Shown here piece by piece: positions 25,590 to 35,820 of a DNA stretch of 64,000 nucleotides. The DNA is taken from positions 1,578,501 to 1,642,500 of the forward strand of contig NZ_CP146986.1 in NCBI RefSeq assembly GCF_037126175.1, given 5' to 3'. The translations under genes and the position numbers were made by a program. The notes under the pieces were generated by a model that made no database searches, was not told where the DNA came from, and worked only from the letters and a program-made list of their open reading frames with translations. The stretch's first letter is position 1, and each line of letters starts with the position of its first letter. The stretch comes from Pseudomonas sp. RSB 5.4. GTDB lineage: Bacteria; Pseudomonadota; Gammaproteobacteria; Pseudomonadales; Pseudomonadaceae.

Positions 25590-26972
25590 ATGTCCGCCGA
25601 ATTCGATCCGACCCGCAGCACCCGCGATTACCAGGCCGCTGACGCCGCCCACCACATTCACGCGTTCGTCGACCAGAAGGCCCTCAACGAGGAAGGCCCG
25701 CGGGTGATGGTCAGCGGTGATCGCCTGGCGCTGTGGGACAACGACGGCAATCGTTATCTGGACGGCATGTCCGGCCTGTGGTGCACCAACCTCGGTTACG
25801 GGCGCAAGGATCTGGCCGCCGCTGCCACCGCGCAGCTGCAACAACTGCCCTACTACAACATGTTCTTCCACACCACTCACCCGCAGGTGATCGAGCTCTC
25901 CGAGCTGCTGTTCAGCCTGTTGCCCAAGCACTACAGCCACGCGATCTATACCAACTCCGGTTCCGAAGCCAACGAAGTGCTGATCCGCACCGTGCGCAGG
26001 TTCTGGCAGGTGATGGGCCAGCCCGAGAAGAAAATCATGATCGGCCGCTGGAACGGCTACCACGGCTCGACCCTCGCCGCGACGGCGCTGGGCGGCATGA
26101 AATTCATGCACGAGATGGGCGGCACCATCCCCGACGTCGCGCACATCGACGAACCGTACTGGTTCGCCCACGAAGGCAACCTCAGTCCGGAGGAGTTCGG
26201 CCTGCAAGCGGCGCGGCAACTGGAAGACAAGATCCTCGAACTGGGCGCCGACAAAGTCGCTGCGTTTGTTGCCGAACCGTTCCAGGGCGCTGGCGGCATG
26301 ATTATTCCGCCCGCCACCTATTGGCCGGAAATTCAGCGCATCTGCCGTAAGTACGACGTGCTGCTGTGCGCCGACGAAGTTATCGGCGGTTTCGGCCGCA
26401 CCGGCGAATGGTTTGCGCATCAGGCCTTCGGTTTTGAACCGGACACCCTGTCCATCGCCAAAGGCCTGACTTCCGGCTACATCCCTATGGGTGGGCTGAT
26501 TCTGTCGCGGCGCATGGCCGAGGCGCTGGTGGAAAAAGGCGGCGTGTTCGCCCACGGCCTGACCTACTCCGGACACCCGGTGGCGGCTGCGGTGGCCATC
26601 GCCAACCTCAAGGCCTTGCGCGATGAAGGCGTGGTCACTCAGGTGAAAAACGACACCGGCCCGTACCTGCAGAACTGCCTGCGTGAGGTGTTCGGCAACC
26701 ATCCGCTGGTGGGTGAGGTTCAGGGTGTCGGGCTGGTGGCGGCATTGCAGTTCGCCGAAGACAAAGCCACCCGCAAGCGCTTTGCCAACGAGAACGACAT
26801 CGCCTGGCGCTGCCGCACCATTGGTTTTGAGGAAGGCTTGATCATTCGCTCGACGCTGGGCCGGATGATCATGGCCCCGGCGCTGATCGCCACGCGGGCG
26901 GAGCTGGATGAACTGGTCGACAAGACGCGCATCGCGGTGGATCGCACAGCGCGCGAGTATGGCGTGTTGTAA
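25590..26972 (+). CDS. Class III omega-aminotransferase (polyamine/beta-alanine:pyruvate type)
   Basis: A 460-residue PLP-dependent transaminase. Signatures are LWDNDGNRYLDGMSGLWCTNLGYGR, YTNSGSEANEVLIRTVRRF, GRWNGYHGSTLAATALGG, LLCADEVIGGFGRTGEWF and SIAKGLTSGYIPMGG, which holds the PLP Lys near 290. It resembles Pseudomonas SpuC-type putrescine:pyruvate and beta-alanine:pyruvate transaminases; the exact amine donor cannot be set from sequence. The ATG (MSAEFDPTRS) has GGAG upstream and excludes the AT-rich regulatory region that an earlier start would translate. Probably controlled by the divergent TetR regulator. Confidence 0.93.
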   Translation: MSAEFDPTRSTRDYQAADAAHHIHAFVDQKALNEEGPRVMVSGDRLALWDNDGNRYLDGMSGLWCTNLGYGRKDLAAAATAQLQQLPYYNMFFHTTHPQVIELSELLFSLLPKHYSHAIYTNSGSEANEVLIRTVRRFWQVMGQPEKKIMIGRWNGYHGSTLAATALGGMKFMHEMGGTIPDVAHIDEPYWFAHEGNLSPEEFGLQAARQLEDKILELGADKVAAFVAEPFQGAGGMIIPPATYWPEIQRICRKYDVLLCADEVIGGFGRTGEWFAHQAFGFEPDTLSIAKGLTSGYIPMGGLILSRRMAEALVEKGGVFAHGLTYSGHPVAAAVAIANLKALRDEGVVTQVKNDTGPYLQNCLREVFGNHPLVGEVQGVGLVAALQFAEDKATRKRFANENDIAWRCRTIGFEEGLIIRSTLGRMIMAPALIATRAELDELVDKTRIAVDRTAREYGVL

Positions 26973-26979
26973 CCCGAAA

Positions 26980-27028
26980 CCCATTGCCCATTGCCCATTG
27001 CCCATTGCCCATTGCCCATTGCCCATTG
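26980..27028. repeat. Seven perfect tandem copies of CCCATTG
   Basis: A 7-bp unit is repeated seven times without error, eight bases after the aminotransferase stop. It runs into an inverted repeat (TTGTGGGAG at 27026 and CTCCCACAA at 27049). Copy number is likely to vary by replication slippage; no gene crosses it convincingly. Confidence 0.93.
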
Positions 27029-27200
27029 TGGGAGTCGTCGCACCGCCGCTCCCACAAGGGATTTGTGCTGCGCTAAACAGCCTTGTTTAAGCAACACTTG
27101 CAGACACTCTCGCAGCCTACACATCCTTGCGTCGTTGCCTACGGCTACGCCAGAATCCGCCGGCTTGTGCGCTTTGGAGCGGGTCTCTATCGTTTCCGGG

Positions 27201-27425
27201 TCGCTGACTCATTCAGCGATCGGGTTTAGCGACTCGGGTTCAAATAGGCGCACTCAGCATTTCAAGCTTCATTACAGATTCCGTGTCTGTGATTTCGCTA
27301 TGGTGGCTGTATGCGGGAGACCTCCGGGTCTACCGGGTGCCTATTTCCGGTTCGCTAACCCGCGTACAGCCGCCACCCTTACCTGTTTAGCGACGGGTTA
27401 TGGCGGCTCCATTGCTAATAGGAGC
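27201..27425 (+). ncRNA. Structured leader (candidate cis-regulatory RNA) of small gene
   Basis: The noncoding region before the gene at 27432 is unusually rich in helices. TCGCTGA/TCAGCGA form a hairpin at 27201-27219. At 27302-27377, GGTGGCTGTATGCGGG pairs with CCCGCGTACAGCCGCCACC (3-nt bulge). That stem encloses two adjacent perfect 5-bp hairpins, AGACC/GGTCT and ACCGG/CCGGT, making a three-way junction. Finally GCTCC (27406-27410) pairs with GGAGC (27421-27425), which is the Shine-Dalgarno of the gene. GTTTAGCGAC occurs twice (27224 and 27385). This looks like a translation-controlling leader; ligand or partner is unknown, and a mobile repeat origin is the alternative. Confidence 0.5.
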
Positions 27426-27431
27426 TTCACC

Positions 27432-27788
27432 ATGTTCAAGGTAACGCCCAACCCGCCGATGTCAGACCCGATCTCGCCGTACGAATCCCTCGACTCGAAA
27501 AAACTCCACGAAGCCGCCGACCGCGCCCTCGACCATTACCTCAAACCGCCCACACCAGACATCACCCGCCAATCCAGCAACCTGTTCCACGTCAATCCCG
27601 CCGCCGACAACGAAACCCTGCTGGTACACGCCAGTGAATCGCTGGCCTCGGCCAGCGTCATGCTCAGTGATTTCGCCGGTTTGCTGGATGCCCCCTACCG
27701 CAACACCCTGCTGGGCATTCAGCAAGTCGTGATGCTCGGCGAACTGACCGTCAACCGCGCCCTCGACAACCTCTACCCGCCCGCCTGA
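27432..27788 (+). CDS. Small DUF6124-like Pseudomonas protein
   Basis: A 118-residue protein starting MFKVTPNPPMSDPISPYESLDSKKLHEAADRALDHYL, a pattern I recognise from small Pseudomonas-restricted paralogous proteins of the DUF6124/DUF3077 type. It has no signal peptide or membrane segment and is mainly helical in its C-terminal half (LLVHASESLASASVMLSDFAGLL). Function is unknown. The ATG is preceded by GGAGC, which is held in a predicted hairpin. Longer in-frame starts would translate the structured leader and are rejected. Followed by a REP element. Confidence 0.8.
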   Translation: MFKVTPNPPMSDPISPYESLDSKKLHEAADRALDHYLKPPTPDITRQSSNLFHVNPAADNETLLVHASESLASASVMLSDFAGLLDAPYRNTLLGIQQVVMLGELTVNRALDNLYPPA

Positions 27789-27801
27789 AAACCCGATCCC
27801 C

Positions 27802-27890
27802 TGTAGGAGTGAGCCTGCTCGCGATGGCGGCCGATCAGCCGACTTTGAGGTTAATGATCCACCGGCCATCGCCAGCAGGCTCGCTCCAAC
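27802..27890. repeat. REP palindrome pair (GAGCCTGCTCGCGATGGC type)
   Basis: TAGGAGTGAGCCTGCTCGCG and its inverted, slightly diverged counterpart flank a short spacer after the small DUF6124-like gene. Beyond it (27891-28072) I see no gene. Confidence 0.85.
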
Positions 27891-28072
27891 TAGTGGATTG
27901 AGTGACATTTTGAACATTGCATCATTGGCGGACGCAAGCCGACCTGCGTTATTGGCTAGCCAAATGCCACTACATCACTTAGTCTGCGCGCCCCGCAAAA
28001 ACGTTTGGCCAGGAAGGCTTTGATTGGCCTTCGCAACTGAACGTCATCAATCACGCAGATTCAGGGATGTTC

Positions 28073-28726
28073 ATGTTTCATGTCTTCAAAATAGTGGCCG
28101 CCGGCCTGCTGGCCTCGCTGCTCAGTGGTTGTATCACCCAAAGCGCGTCGTGGGTCAGCGAACCATTGCAGGCCAAGGCCAACGAGCCTGTGGCTTATTT
28201 GATCGGGTCCATCGGGCCGCGCTCGCTCAAACTGTCTCCGGCGGATAACCAACGCCTGTTTATTCGCAAACGTGGTTCCCAGTACGGCGCTGCCGGTATC
28301 TGGAAAATGGCCGGTGCCTATTCAACGCCGCAGGATATTCAGGACGGCAGCGGTGCCGCGAGTGTCTTCGTCCTTGCTTTGAAACCGGGCGACTACGAGT
28401 TCTACGATTTCCAGTTCTTCTCTGCGCGATACACGCCGGGGCTTGGCACCGTTTACAGTTCGATGGAAGCGCGCGAGAAATTCAACCTCCCGCTGCGTCT
28501 TGAAGCCGGAAAAGCCTATTACATGGGTGAATATCGCTCGCTCTGCCCCAACGGCATCGGCTGCACCTTCCTCTGGCGCGATCAGCGCGCCCGCGACGCC
28601 GTGATCGCCCAGCGCCAGGTTCCCGGACTACCACCTCTGCAATCACTGAAGCTCGATCTGAAAAGCGCCGAACCCTATATTTTTGCCGATACCCCGCCGG
28701 GTGTTGCCGCGGACATCAAACCATGA
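28073..28726 (+). CDS. Putative lipoprotein, first gene of a three-lipoprotein operon
   Basis: A 217-residue exported protein. The signal peptide ends in lipobox LLSGC (Cys near 20). The mature region has an extended beta-rich pattern (VAYLIGSIGPRSLKLSPADNQRLFIRKRGSQYG, FVLALKPGDYEFYDFQFFSA, LPLRLEAGKAYYMGEYRSLCPNGIGCTFLWRDQ). I do not recognise a named family; the domain resembles DUF2846-like lipoproteins in style. AGGG before the second in-frame ATG favours 28073 over 28067. Its stop overlaps the next ATG (ATGA). Confidence 0.78.
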   Translation: MFHVFKIVAAGLLASLLSGCITQSASWVSEPLQAKANEPVAYLIGSIGPRSLKLSPADNQRLFIRKRGSQYGAAGIWKMAGAYSTPQDIQDGSGAASVFVLALKPGDYEFYDFQFFSARYTPGLGTVYSSMEAREKFNLPLRLEAGKAYYMGEYRSLCPNGIGCTFLWRDQRARDAVIAQRQVPGLPPLQSLKLDLKSAEPYIFADTPPGVAADIKP

Positions 28727-29244
28727 AAAAAGTCACCACGCTTGCCACCGTCGCTCTGCTGGCCGGTTGTACCGCCACCAACACCTTGCCAGAGCGCACA
28801 CTGGCCGACGGACAGGATTATCTGGCACCGATCCACGTCATGATCGACGACCCTCTTCAGTCTTCGTCGTTGCGCAATCATCTGCGCGAAACTGGCGTAT
28901 TTCGTAACGTCGAAACTGGGTCCGGCCAAAACGATGCGTACAACGTCCAAGTCAAATTGAACATGCAACGCGAGTTCCCGCCGTTCCCGGTGGTGTTGTT
29001 GAGTTGTGCCACATTGTTCATGCTGCCGCTTTCGAAGGAATACGACACGCAGGCCGAGTTCTCGGTGTATCAAGGCGACAAGCGCCTCAAGCAGTACACC
29101 TATCGCAATAACACCCGGAAATACACCTGGTTGCTCGATCAGGGTGGCGAGTTGGAAGTACAGAACCTCAGCCGTATTGCCCGGGCCTTCGCCCAGGACG
29201 TTCAACATGACCGGTTGATCCCTGTCGTTGGGAGTGCCCAATGA
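28723..29244 (+). CDS. Putative lipoprotein, paralogue of the next gene
   Basis: A 173-residue lipoprotein with lipobox LLAGC (Cys near 16). Family unknown. It aligns along its length with the downstream 173-residue protein: both have a REtGVFrNV/kNSGAFSML-type segment, a hydrophobic LFMLPL/LFTLPV stretch (about 100-110), then a basic VYQGDKRLKQYTYR-type strand and a C-terminal helix ending LIPV. It overlaps both neighbours by four bases, so the three genes form one translationally coupled operon. Confidence 0.78.
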   Translation: MKKVTTLATVALLAGCTATNTLPERTLADGQDYLAPIHVMIDDPLQSSSLRNHLRETGVFRNVETGSGQNDAYNVQVKLNMQREFPPFPVVLLSCATLFMLPLSKEYDTQAEFSVYQGDKRLKQYTYRNNTRKYTWLLDQGGELEVQNLSRIARAFAQDVQHDRLIPVVGSAQ

Positions 29245-29762
29245 AGCTGCCCTGGATCAAGACCGGTGCCCTGCTCAGTGCGCTAATGGCACTCGGCGGT
29301 TGCGCCAACACCCTGCCGCCCCTCGATTATCACGCCACGCAAGCCTATGTGCCGGTGACGTTGAGCCTGGGTCAGGCCAATACCCGGCACGAAGAATATC
29401 GCCAGGGCGAAACCATTTCTGCACTGAAAAACTCCGGTGCGTTTTCCATGCTCGACGGCGGTTACACCCGCAACGGCTACAGCCTGCTGATTACCCAGCC
29501 GTGGTCGGGCGAAACCCATTATCTGGCCATGTTCAATGTCCTGACCCTGTTCACCCTCCCTGTGCCTTATCACTACCAGAACAACTTGCGCGGCTCGGTC
29601 TTCAAGGACGGAAAACTGCTCAAGACCTATAACTATTCCCGCGAAGGCTGGAGCGTGTTGGCTTGGTACGTGCCGATCCCGGACAACAAGAACAAGCAGC
29701 AGATGCTGGATCAGTTTCTGGAAGAGTTGGAGAAGGACAAGCTGATTCCCTATCAGCCTTGA
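29241..29762 (+). CDS. Putative lipoprotein, paralogue of the previous gene
   Basis: A 173-residue lipoprotein with lipobox LGGC (Cys near 21). Same length and pattern as its upstream neighbour, so the pair probably arose by tandem duplication. Conserved parts include ISALKNSGAFSMLDGGY, VLTLFTLPVPYHYQNNLRGSVFKDGKLLKTYNY and the C-terminal LEELEKDKLIPYQP. Function unknown; a heteromeric envelope complex is one possibility. The operon converges on the tRNA-Sec gene, 54 bp away. Confidence 0.78.
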   Translation: MKLPWIKTGALLSALMALGGCANTLPPLDYHATQAYVPVTLSLGQANTRHEEYRQGETISALKNSGAFSMLDGGYTRNGYSLLITQPWSGETHYLAMFNVLTLFTLPVPYHYQNNLRGSVFKDGKLLKTYNYSREGWSVLAWYVPIPDNKNKQQMLDQFLEELEKDKLIPYQP

Positions 29763-29816
29763 CCGTTGGCTTTGCGCCGCCACAGCGAGCATTACTGCGG
29801 CGAGCACGAGAATAAT

Positions 29817-29912
29817 TGGCGGAAGGCAGCCGGAGTCGAACCTGCCCGGGAACGGATGCCGTCCCCAACCGGGTTTGAAGCCCGGCCGCGCCACCGGGCG
29901 CGATTGCCTTCC
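29817..29912 (-). tRNA. selC: tRNA-Sec (anticodon UCA)
   Basis: A 96-nt selenocysteine tRNA including encoded CCA. The acceptor stem is 8 bp (GGAAGGCA with TGCCTTCC), longer than in ordinary tRNAs. The anticodon arm GGGCTTCAAACCC carries TCA (complement at 29876-29878). A long variable arm and a T-arm with GGTTCGACTCC are present. It starts 7 nt after the selB stop on the same strand, so it can be transcribed as the tail of the formate dehydrogenase/sel operon. Confidence 0.96.
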
Positions 29913-29919
29913 TTTGAAC

Positions 29920-31832
<1,913 letters not shown>

Positions 31833-31836
<4 letters not shown>

Positions 31837-33245
31837 GACTCGACCTGCAACTGCGGCAACTGCGCCAGCCACGCCGGTTCGTCGTCGAGTTGCCGTAGAT
31901 CGAGCCACAGCGCATCGTCGTCAATTCGACCCAGCACCGGAATCGGCAAACCACGCAACGCAGCTTCCAGGTTCAGCAGAAAACGCCCGCGCAAGCGTTT
32001 CGATACCTGCGGGCGCAGGCAAAGCGCTGCACTCGGCAGACGCGCCACCGGTTGGCTGCCGCTGCCGATCATGCCCAACGCCTGCACGGCGCTGACCTGC
32101 CAGGGTTCGCCCAAGACTTCAGCCATCGCCGGTTGCAGGCGGGAAGCCTGGGCGAAGATCTCAGCTTGCGGGCGAGTCAACAGCCGTAAACTCGGCAGAC
32201 GTTCGGCGAGGCGATCGGGATCGCGATACAGGCCGAGCACCGCTTCCAGCGCCGCCAGGGTCAACTTGTCGACCCGCAAGGCGCGCTTCAGCGGGTTCTT
32301 CTTGATCTTCGCGATCAAGTCTCTGCGCCCGACTATCAACCCGGCCTGCGGCCCGCCGAGCAATTTATCGCCGCTGAAGGTGACGATGTCCGCGCCATCA
32401 AGCAGCGCTTGCCGTACCGTCGGTTCCGCTGGCAGGCCCCAACGGGTCAAGTCCAGCAGACTGCCGCTACCCAGATCCTCCAGCAGCGGCAAGCCGTGCC
32501 GATGCGCCAGCTCGGCCAGTTCGGCGGTGGGCACCCGGGCGGTAAAGCCTTCGATGCTGTAGTTGCTCGCATGCACGCGCATGATCAAGCCGCTGCGCGG
32601 GCTGATCGCTGCTTCGTAGTCGCGGGCGTGGGTGCGGTTGGTGGTGCCGACTTCATGCAGGCGCACGCCGGCGCGGGCCATGATGTCGGGAATGCGGAAC
32701 GCGCCGCCGATCTCGATCAGCTCGCCACGGGAAATGATGCCTTCCTTGCGTGCGCCGAGGCTGTTGAGGGTCAGCAGCACTGCTGCGGCATTGTTGTTGA
32801 CCACGGTGACGGCTTCGGCGCCGGTCAGTTCGCGGATCAGGCCTTCGATCAGATCATCGCGATCACCGCGCTTGCCGCTGGCCAGATCGAATTCCAGATT
32901 GAGCGGGTAACGTGCGGCCATCTGCACCGCTTCGATGGCCTCTTCGGGCAGCAAGGCGCGGCCGAGGTTGGTGTGCAGCACCGTACCGGTCAGGTTGAAC
33001 ACCCGGCGCACGTTGCTGCGCTGTTGCTGGGTCAGGCGCTCGCCGACGCGGCCGGCGAGCACTTCGGGGCTGATTTCAATGGCAGACAGTTGACCTTGCA
33101 ACACGCTGAGCCGCAGCTCATCAAGCAACTGCCGCAAGCCGCTCAGCAACGCCTCACGGCCATAACGCTCGGCCAGCGGCAGACAGGCCGGGTGACGCAA
33201 CAAACCATCAATGGACGGCAACCGCAGGGCAACACTCGAAGACAT
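31833..33245 (-). CDS. selA: L-seryl-tRNA(Sec) selenium transferase SelA
   Basis: A 470-residue PLP enzyme that converts Ser-tRNA(Sec) to Sec-tRNA(Sec) using selenophosphate. Motifs are [61 protein letters not shown] and [17 protein letters not shown] with the PLP Lys near 294. Length fits the family. ATG 33245 has GGAG eight bases upstream, and an in-frame extension upstream is an fdhE-antisense artefact. SelB begins within its stop codon. selD (selenophosphate synthetase) is not seen in the window. Confidence 0.96.
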
Positions 33246-33292
33246 CAGCCACTCCCGAAAACAAGACTCTCCGGCGAGTGTAGACGCTCTGG

Positions 33293-34219
33293 TCATTCGT
33301 CTCCCGGTGCCAGCATCAGATTCGGTGCCAGACGCTGATAACCGTCCTGCGCCAGACGCATGTCGAGCAGCAGGCTGCCGAGATCCGCCGACAACGCTTC
33401 GCCTTCGGCATCGTTCTCCAGATAGACCAGTTTCAGGTAGCTGTTGCAGCTGGGGCAGACCTCCGCGCGAATCGGCGCCTGATTGGAGGCGTGGCGATCG
33501 TCCTCCAGGCTCAGGTAATCGAGGCCTTTGCTCGACTCGCAATACACGCACTTGACCCGCACCACGTGCCATTCGCAGGCGCACAGCGAACACACCAGAT
33601 AGCGCAGACCGTTGTGTTTGCCGCGATGGCGGATCACCCCGGCCATCGCCGGCGAACCGCAGCCCGGGCACTGGCTGAGGCTGTCGCCGGGTTTCAGTTG
33701 CAAGTTCGCTGCGCTGAGCAGCCAGTGGCTCCACGCCGCTTGCAGGCCGGCGCCGAGAAACGGCACCAGCGCCGCCGGCACCATTGAATACTGGCCGCTG
33801 ACCAGCGCCACCGCCCACGCACGCAACTGGCCGGCACTGGCCTCCCGCAGCGTGGCCAACGCGTCGAGCACCGCCGGCTGTTCCGATGGCACATAGCGTT
33901 GCAGCAAAGCATCCAGATACGCCTGCCAGCCGTCCTCGCGCACCAGCGTATCGGCGGCAAATGGCGGCAAGCCGTGGCGCTGACAGACTTCAAGGCGTTG
34001 CACGTCGATTGGCACCGTCAAGGGCGGCTCGTCCATCACCTGCTGCTGAGCCCGGCACAATCCGGCAATCAGCTGCAGATAATCGGCCAGCGGATGCCCT
34101 TCGGCCAATTGCTCCAGCCGCTGGGCGCGCAAAGTAAACAGGTTGTGCGGTGGCAGGTACAGAAACGGCGGCGAACTGGCCGCCGCCTCGATTTCCCCGG
34201 GTTCAAGAATGGTTGCCAA
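33293..34219 (-). CDS. fdhE: Formate dehydrogenase accessory protein FdhE
   Basis: A 308-residue cytoplasmic factor needed for formate dehydrogenase maturation or quality control. Four CxxC motifs in the C-terminal half ([32 protein letters not shown]) would bind iron or zinc as in FdhE rubredoxin-like domains. No suitable ATG exists at the N-terminus; translation most likely starts at a TTG (34219), three bases past the fdnI stop, with AGGG upstream. It lies between fdnI and selA. Confidence 0.93.
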   Translation of the reverse strand: MATILEPGEIEAAASSPPFLYLPPHNLFTLRAQRLEQLAEGHPLADYLQLIAGLCRAQQQVMDEPPLTVPIDVQRLEVCQRHGLPPFAADTLVREDGWQAYLDALLQRYVPSEQPAVLDALATLREASAGQLRAWAVALVSGQYSMVPAALVPFLGAGLQAAWSHWLLSAANLQLKPGDSLSQCPGCGSPAMAGVIRHRGKHNGLRYLVCSLCACEWHVVRVKCVYCESSKGLDYLSLEDDRHASNQAPIRAEVCPSCNSYLKLVYLENDAEGEALSADLGSLLLDMRLAQDGYQRLAPNLMLAPGDE

Positions 34220-34222
34220 AGT

Positions 34223-34888
34223 TCAGCCCTTTTTGGTGATCGGTCGCTCCGGCACGTCCGGATTGCGTTCATCGCGGGTGATGTCGCGATACCAGAGTTC
34301 GTGGTGTTTCCTCGCCCAGGCGCGGCTGACCCAACCATGCAGCATCGCGTCCACTGAACCCTTGATCCACAGGCCGGCGTAGATGTGAATGATGATGCTG
34401 AGGATCAGTACAAACCCGGCCAGCGCATGCAGGAGCATGGCCCAGCGGATCACGGTGATGCCGAAGTACGCGCTGAAATACGCACGCCAGATCACAAGTC
34501 CAGTGAACAGCAAGCCAAGCATGCACAGCAGTAAAGTCCAGAACAGCATCTTCTGCCCGGCGTTGTACTTGCCCACCGGCGGTACGCTTTCTTCGTCGTT
34601 GACCAGCACCCGATCGATGCGGCGCATCCACTTCCAGTCGTTGTCGATGAAGAAATTCGCGCGCCAGAAGCGGAACACCAGGCCGAGGAACAACACGAAC
34701 ATCAGCACGCCCATGAACGGGTGCAGAATCCGCGTCCACGGCCCGCCGCCGAACAGGTTGGTCAGCCAGAACATCGACGGATGAAACAACGCCAGCCCGG
34801 ACAGTCCGGCCATGAAGAACAGAATCGCCACCAGCCAGTGATTGGTGCGCTGGTTGGCGGTGTAGCGCAGGATCGTCTTGTTGCTCAT
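34223..34888 (-). CDS. fdnI: Formate dehydrogenase-N/O gamma subunit, cytochrome b556
   Basis: A 221-residue inner-membrane cytochrome b subunit with four transmembrane helices (about 17-38, 53-75, 111-135, 148-172). Conserved His residues in [35 protein letters not shown] and [26 protein letters not shown] are the expected heme b ligands. It passes electrons from the beta subunit to quinone. The ATG overlaps the fdnH stop (ATGA). Confidence 0.95.
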   Translation of the reverse strand: MSNKTILRYTANQRTNHWLVAILFFMAGLSGLALFHPSMFWLTNLFGGGPWTRILHPFMGVLMFVLFLGLVFRFWRANFFIDNDWKWMRRIDRVLVNDEESVPPVGKYNAGQKMLFWTLLLCMLGLLFTGLVIWRAYFSAYFGITVIRWAMLLHALAGFVLILSIIIHIYAGLWIKGSVDAMLHGWVSRAWARKHHELWYRDITRDERNPDVPERPITKKG

Positions 34889-35820
34889 GGCCGGTCCTCC
34901 CCGCGTGGATCGAAGGTGTGCACCGCCGGATCGACGACATGCACCGAAGTATCCGGTGGCGCCGGATGATCATCCTCCTCGGTGCGGTTCGGCCCGATGC
35001 GCACATAGTGAAAGAACCCGGCCAGTACCGCCGCGCCCATCGCCAGCAGGCCCAGCGGTTTGCTGATGCCTTTCCACAAGCCCAGCAGCGGACTGATGGC
35101 CGGCGCCTCCGGCAACCCGGCGTAGATCTTCGGTGTGTCGGCGTGGTGCAACACGTACATCACATGAGTGCCGCCGACGCCTTCCGGGTCGTACAGACCG
35201 GCGTTGTCGAAGCCACGGCTTTTCAGGTCGACGATGCGTTCGGCGGCGTGTTCCTTCATGTCTTCCTTGCTGCCGAAGACGATGGCCCCGGTCGGACAGG
35301 TTTTCACGCACGCCGGTTCCAGCCCTACCGCGACGCGGTCGGAACACAAGGTGCATTTGTAGGCCTTGTGATCCTTCTGCGAGATCCGCGGAATGTTGAA
35401 CGGGCAACCGGTGATGCAGTAGCCGCAACCGATGCAGTGATCCTGATCGAAATCGACGATGCCGTTGGCGTGTTTGATGATCGCCCCGGGACTTGGGCAT
35501 GCCGCGAGGCACCCCGGCTCGGCGCAGTGCATGCAGCCGTCCTTGCGGATCAGCCACTCGAGGTTGCCGGCGTCGGTTTCGTGTTCGGTGAAGCGCATCA
35601 AGGTCCAGGTTTCTGCGCTCAGGTCCTGCGGGTTGTCGTAGGTGCCGTGGTTGTGGCCGACTTCGTCGCGCAGCTCGTTCCATTCCGAGCAGGCGACCTG
35701 GCAGGCCTTGCAGCCGATGCATTTGGTGGTGTCGATCAGCTTGGCGACTTCCTGCTGATTCCTCACCGAGGGCGGCACCGTGGTGGTGGCCGAGCGGGCA
35801 ATGATGTCTTGGCTGGCCAT
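34885..35820 (-). CDS. fdnH: Formate dehydrogenase-N/O beta subunit, iron-sulfur protein
   Basis: A 311-residue subunit with four [4Fe-4S] ferredoxin-like Cys groups ([55 protein letters not shown]). A C-terminal transmembrane anchor (about 250-270) has the [17 protein letters not shown] pattern. It carries electrons from the molybdenum/selenium subunit to cytochrome b. Its ATG starts on the base after the fdnG TAA. Probably exported together with FdnG through the Tat system. Confidence 0.96.
   Translation of the reverse strand: MASQDIIARSATTTVPPSVRNQQEVAKLIDTTKCIGCKACQVACSEWNELRDEVGHNHGTYDNPQDLSAETWTLMRFTEHETDAGNLEWLIRKDGCMHCAEPGCLAACPSPGAIIKHANGIVDFDQDHCIGCGYCITGCPFNIPRISQKDHKAYKCTLCSDRVAVGLEPACVKTCPTGAIVFGSKEDMKEHAAERIVDLKSRGFDNAGLYDPEGVGGTHVMYVLHHADTPKIYAGLPEAPAISPLLGLWKGISKPLGLLAMGAAVLAGFFHYVRIGPNRTEEDDHPAPPDTSVHVVDPAVHTFDPRGEDRP

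Noticed and set aside
26980..27028. CRISPR-like array
   Set aside because: The 7-bp units are contiguous without spacers, so this is a simple tandem repeat.
26991..27431. N-terminal extension of the DUF6124-like protein through the structured leader
   Set aside because: It would translate the tandem repeat and hairpins; the ATG at 27432 has a Shine-Dalgarno and begins the family-typical MFKVTPNPP.
33246..33818. In-frame upstream extension of SelA into fdhE
   Set aside because: The extension is an out-of-frame reading of fdhE; SelA begins with [11 protein letters not shown] and has its own Shine-Dalgarno.
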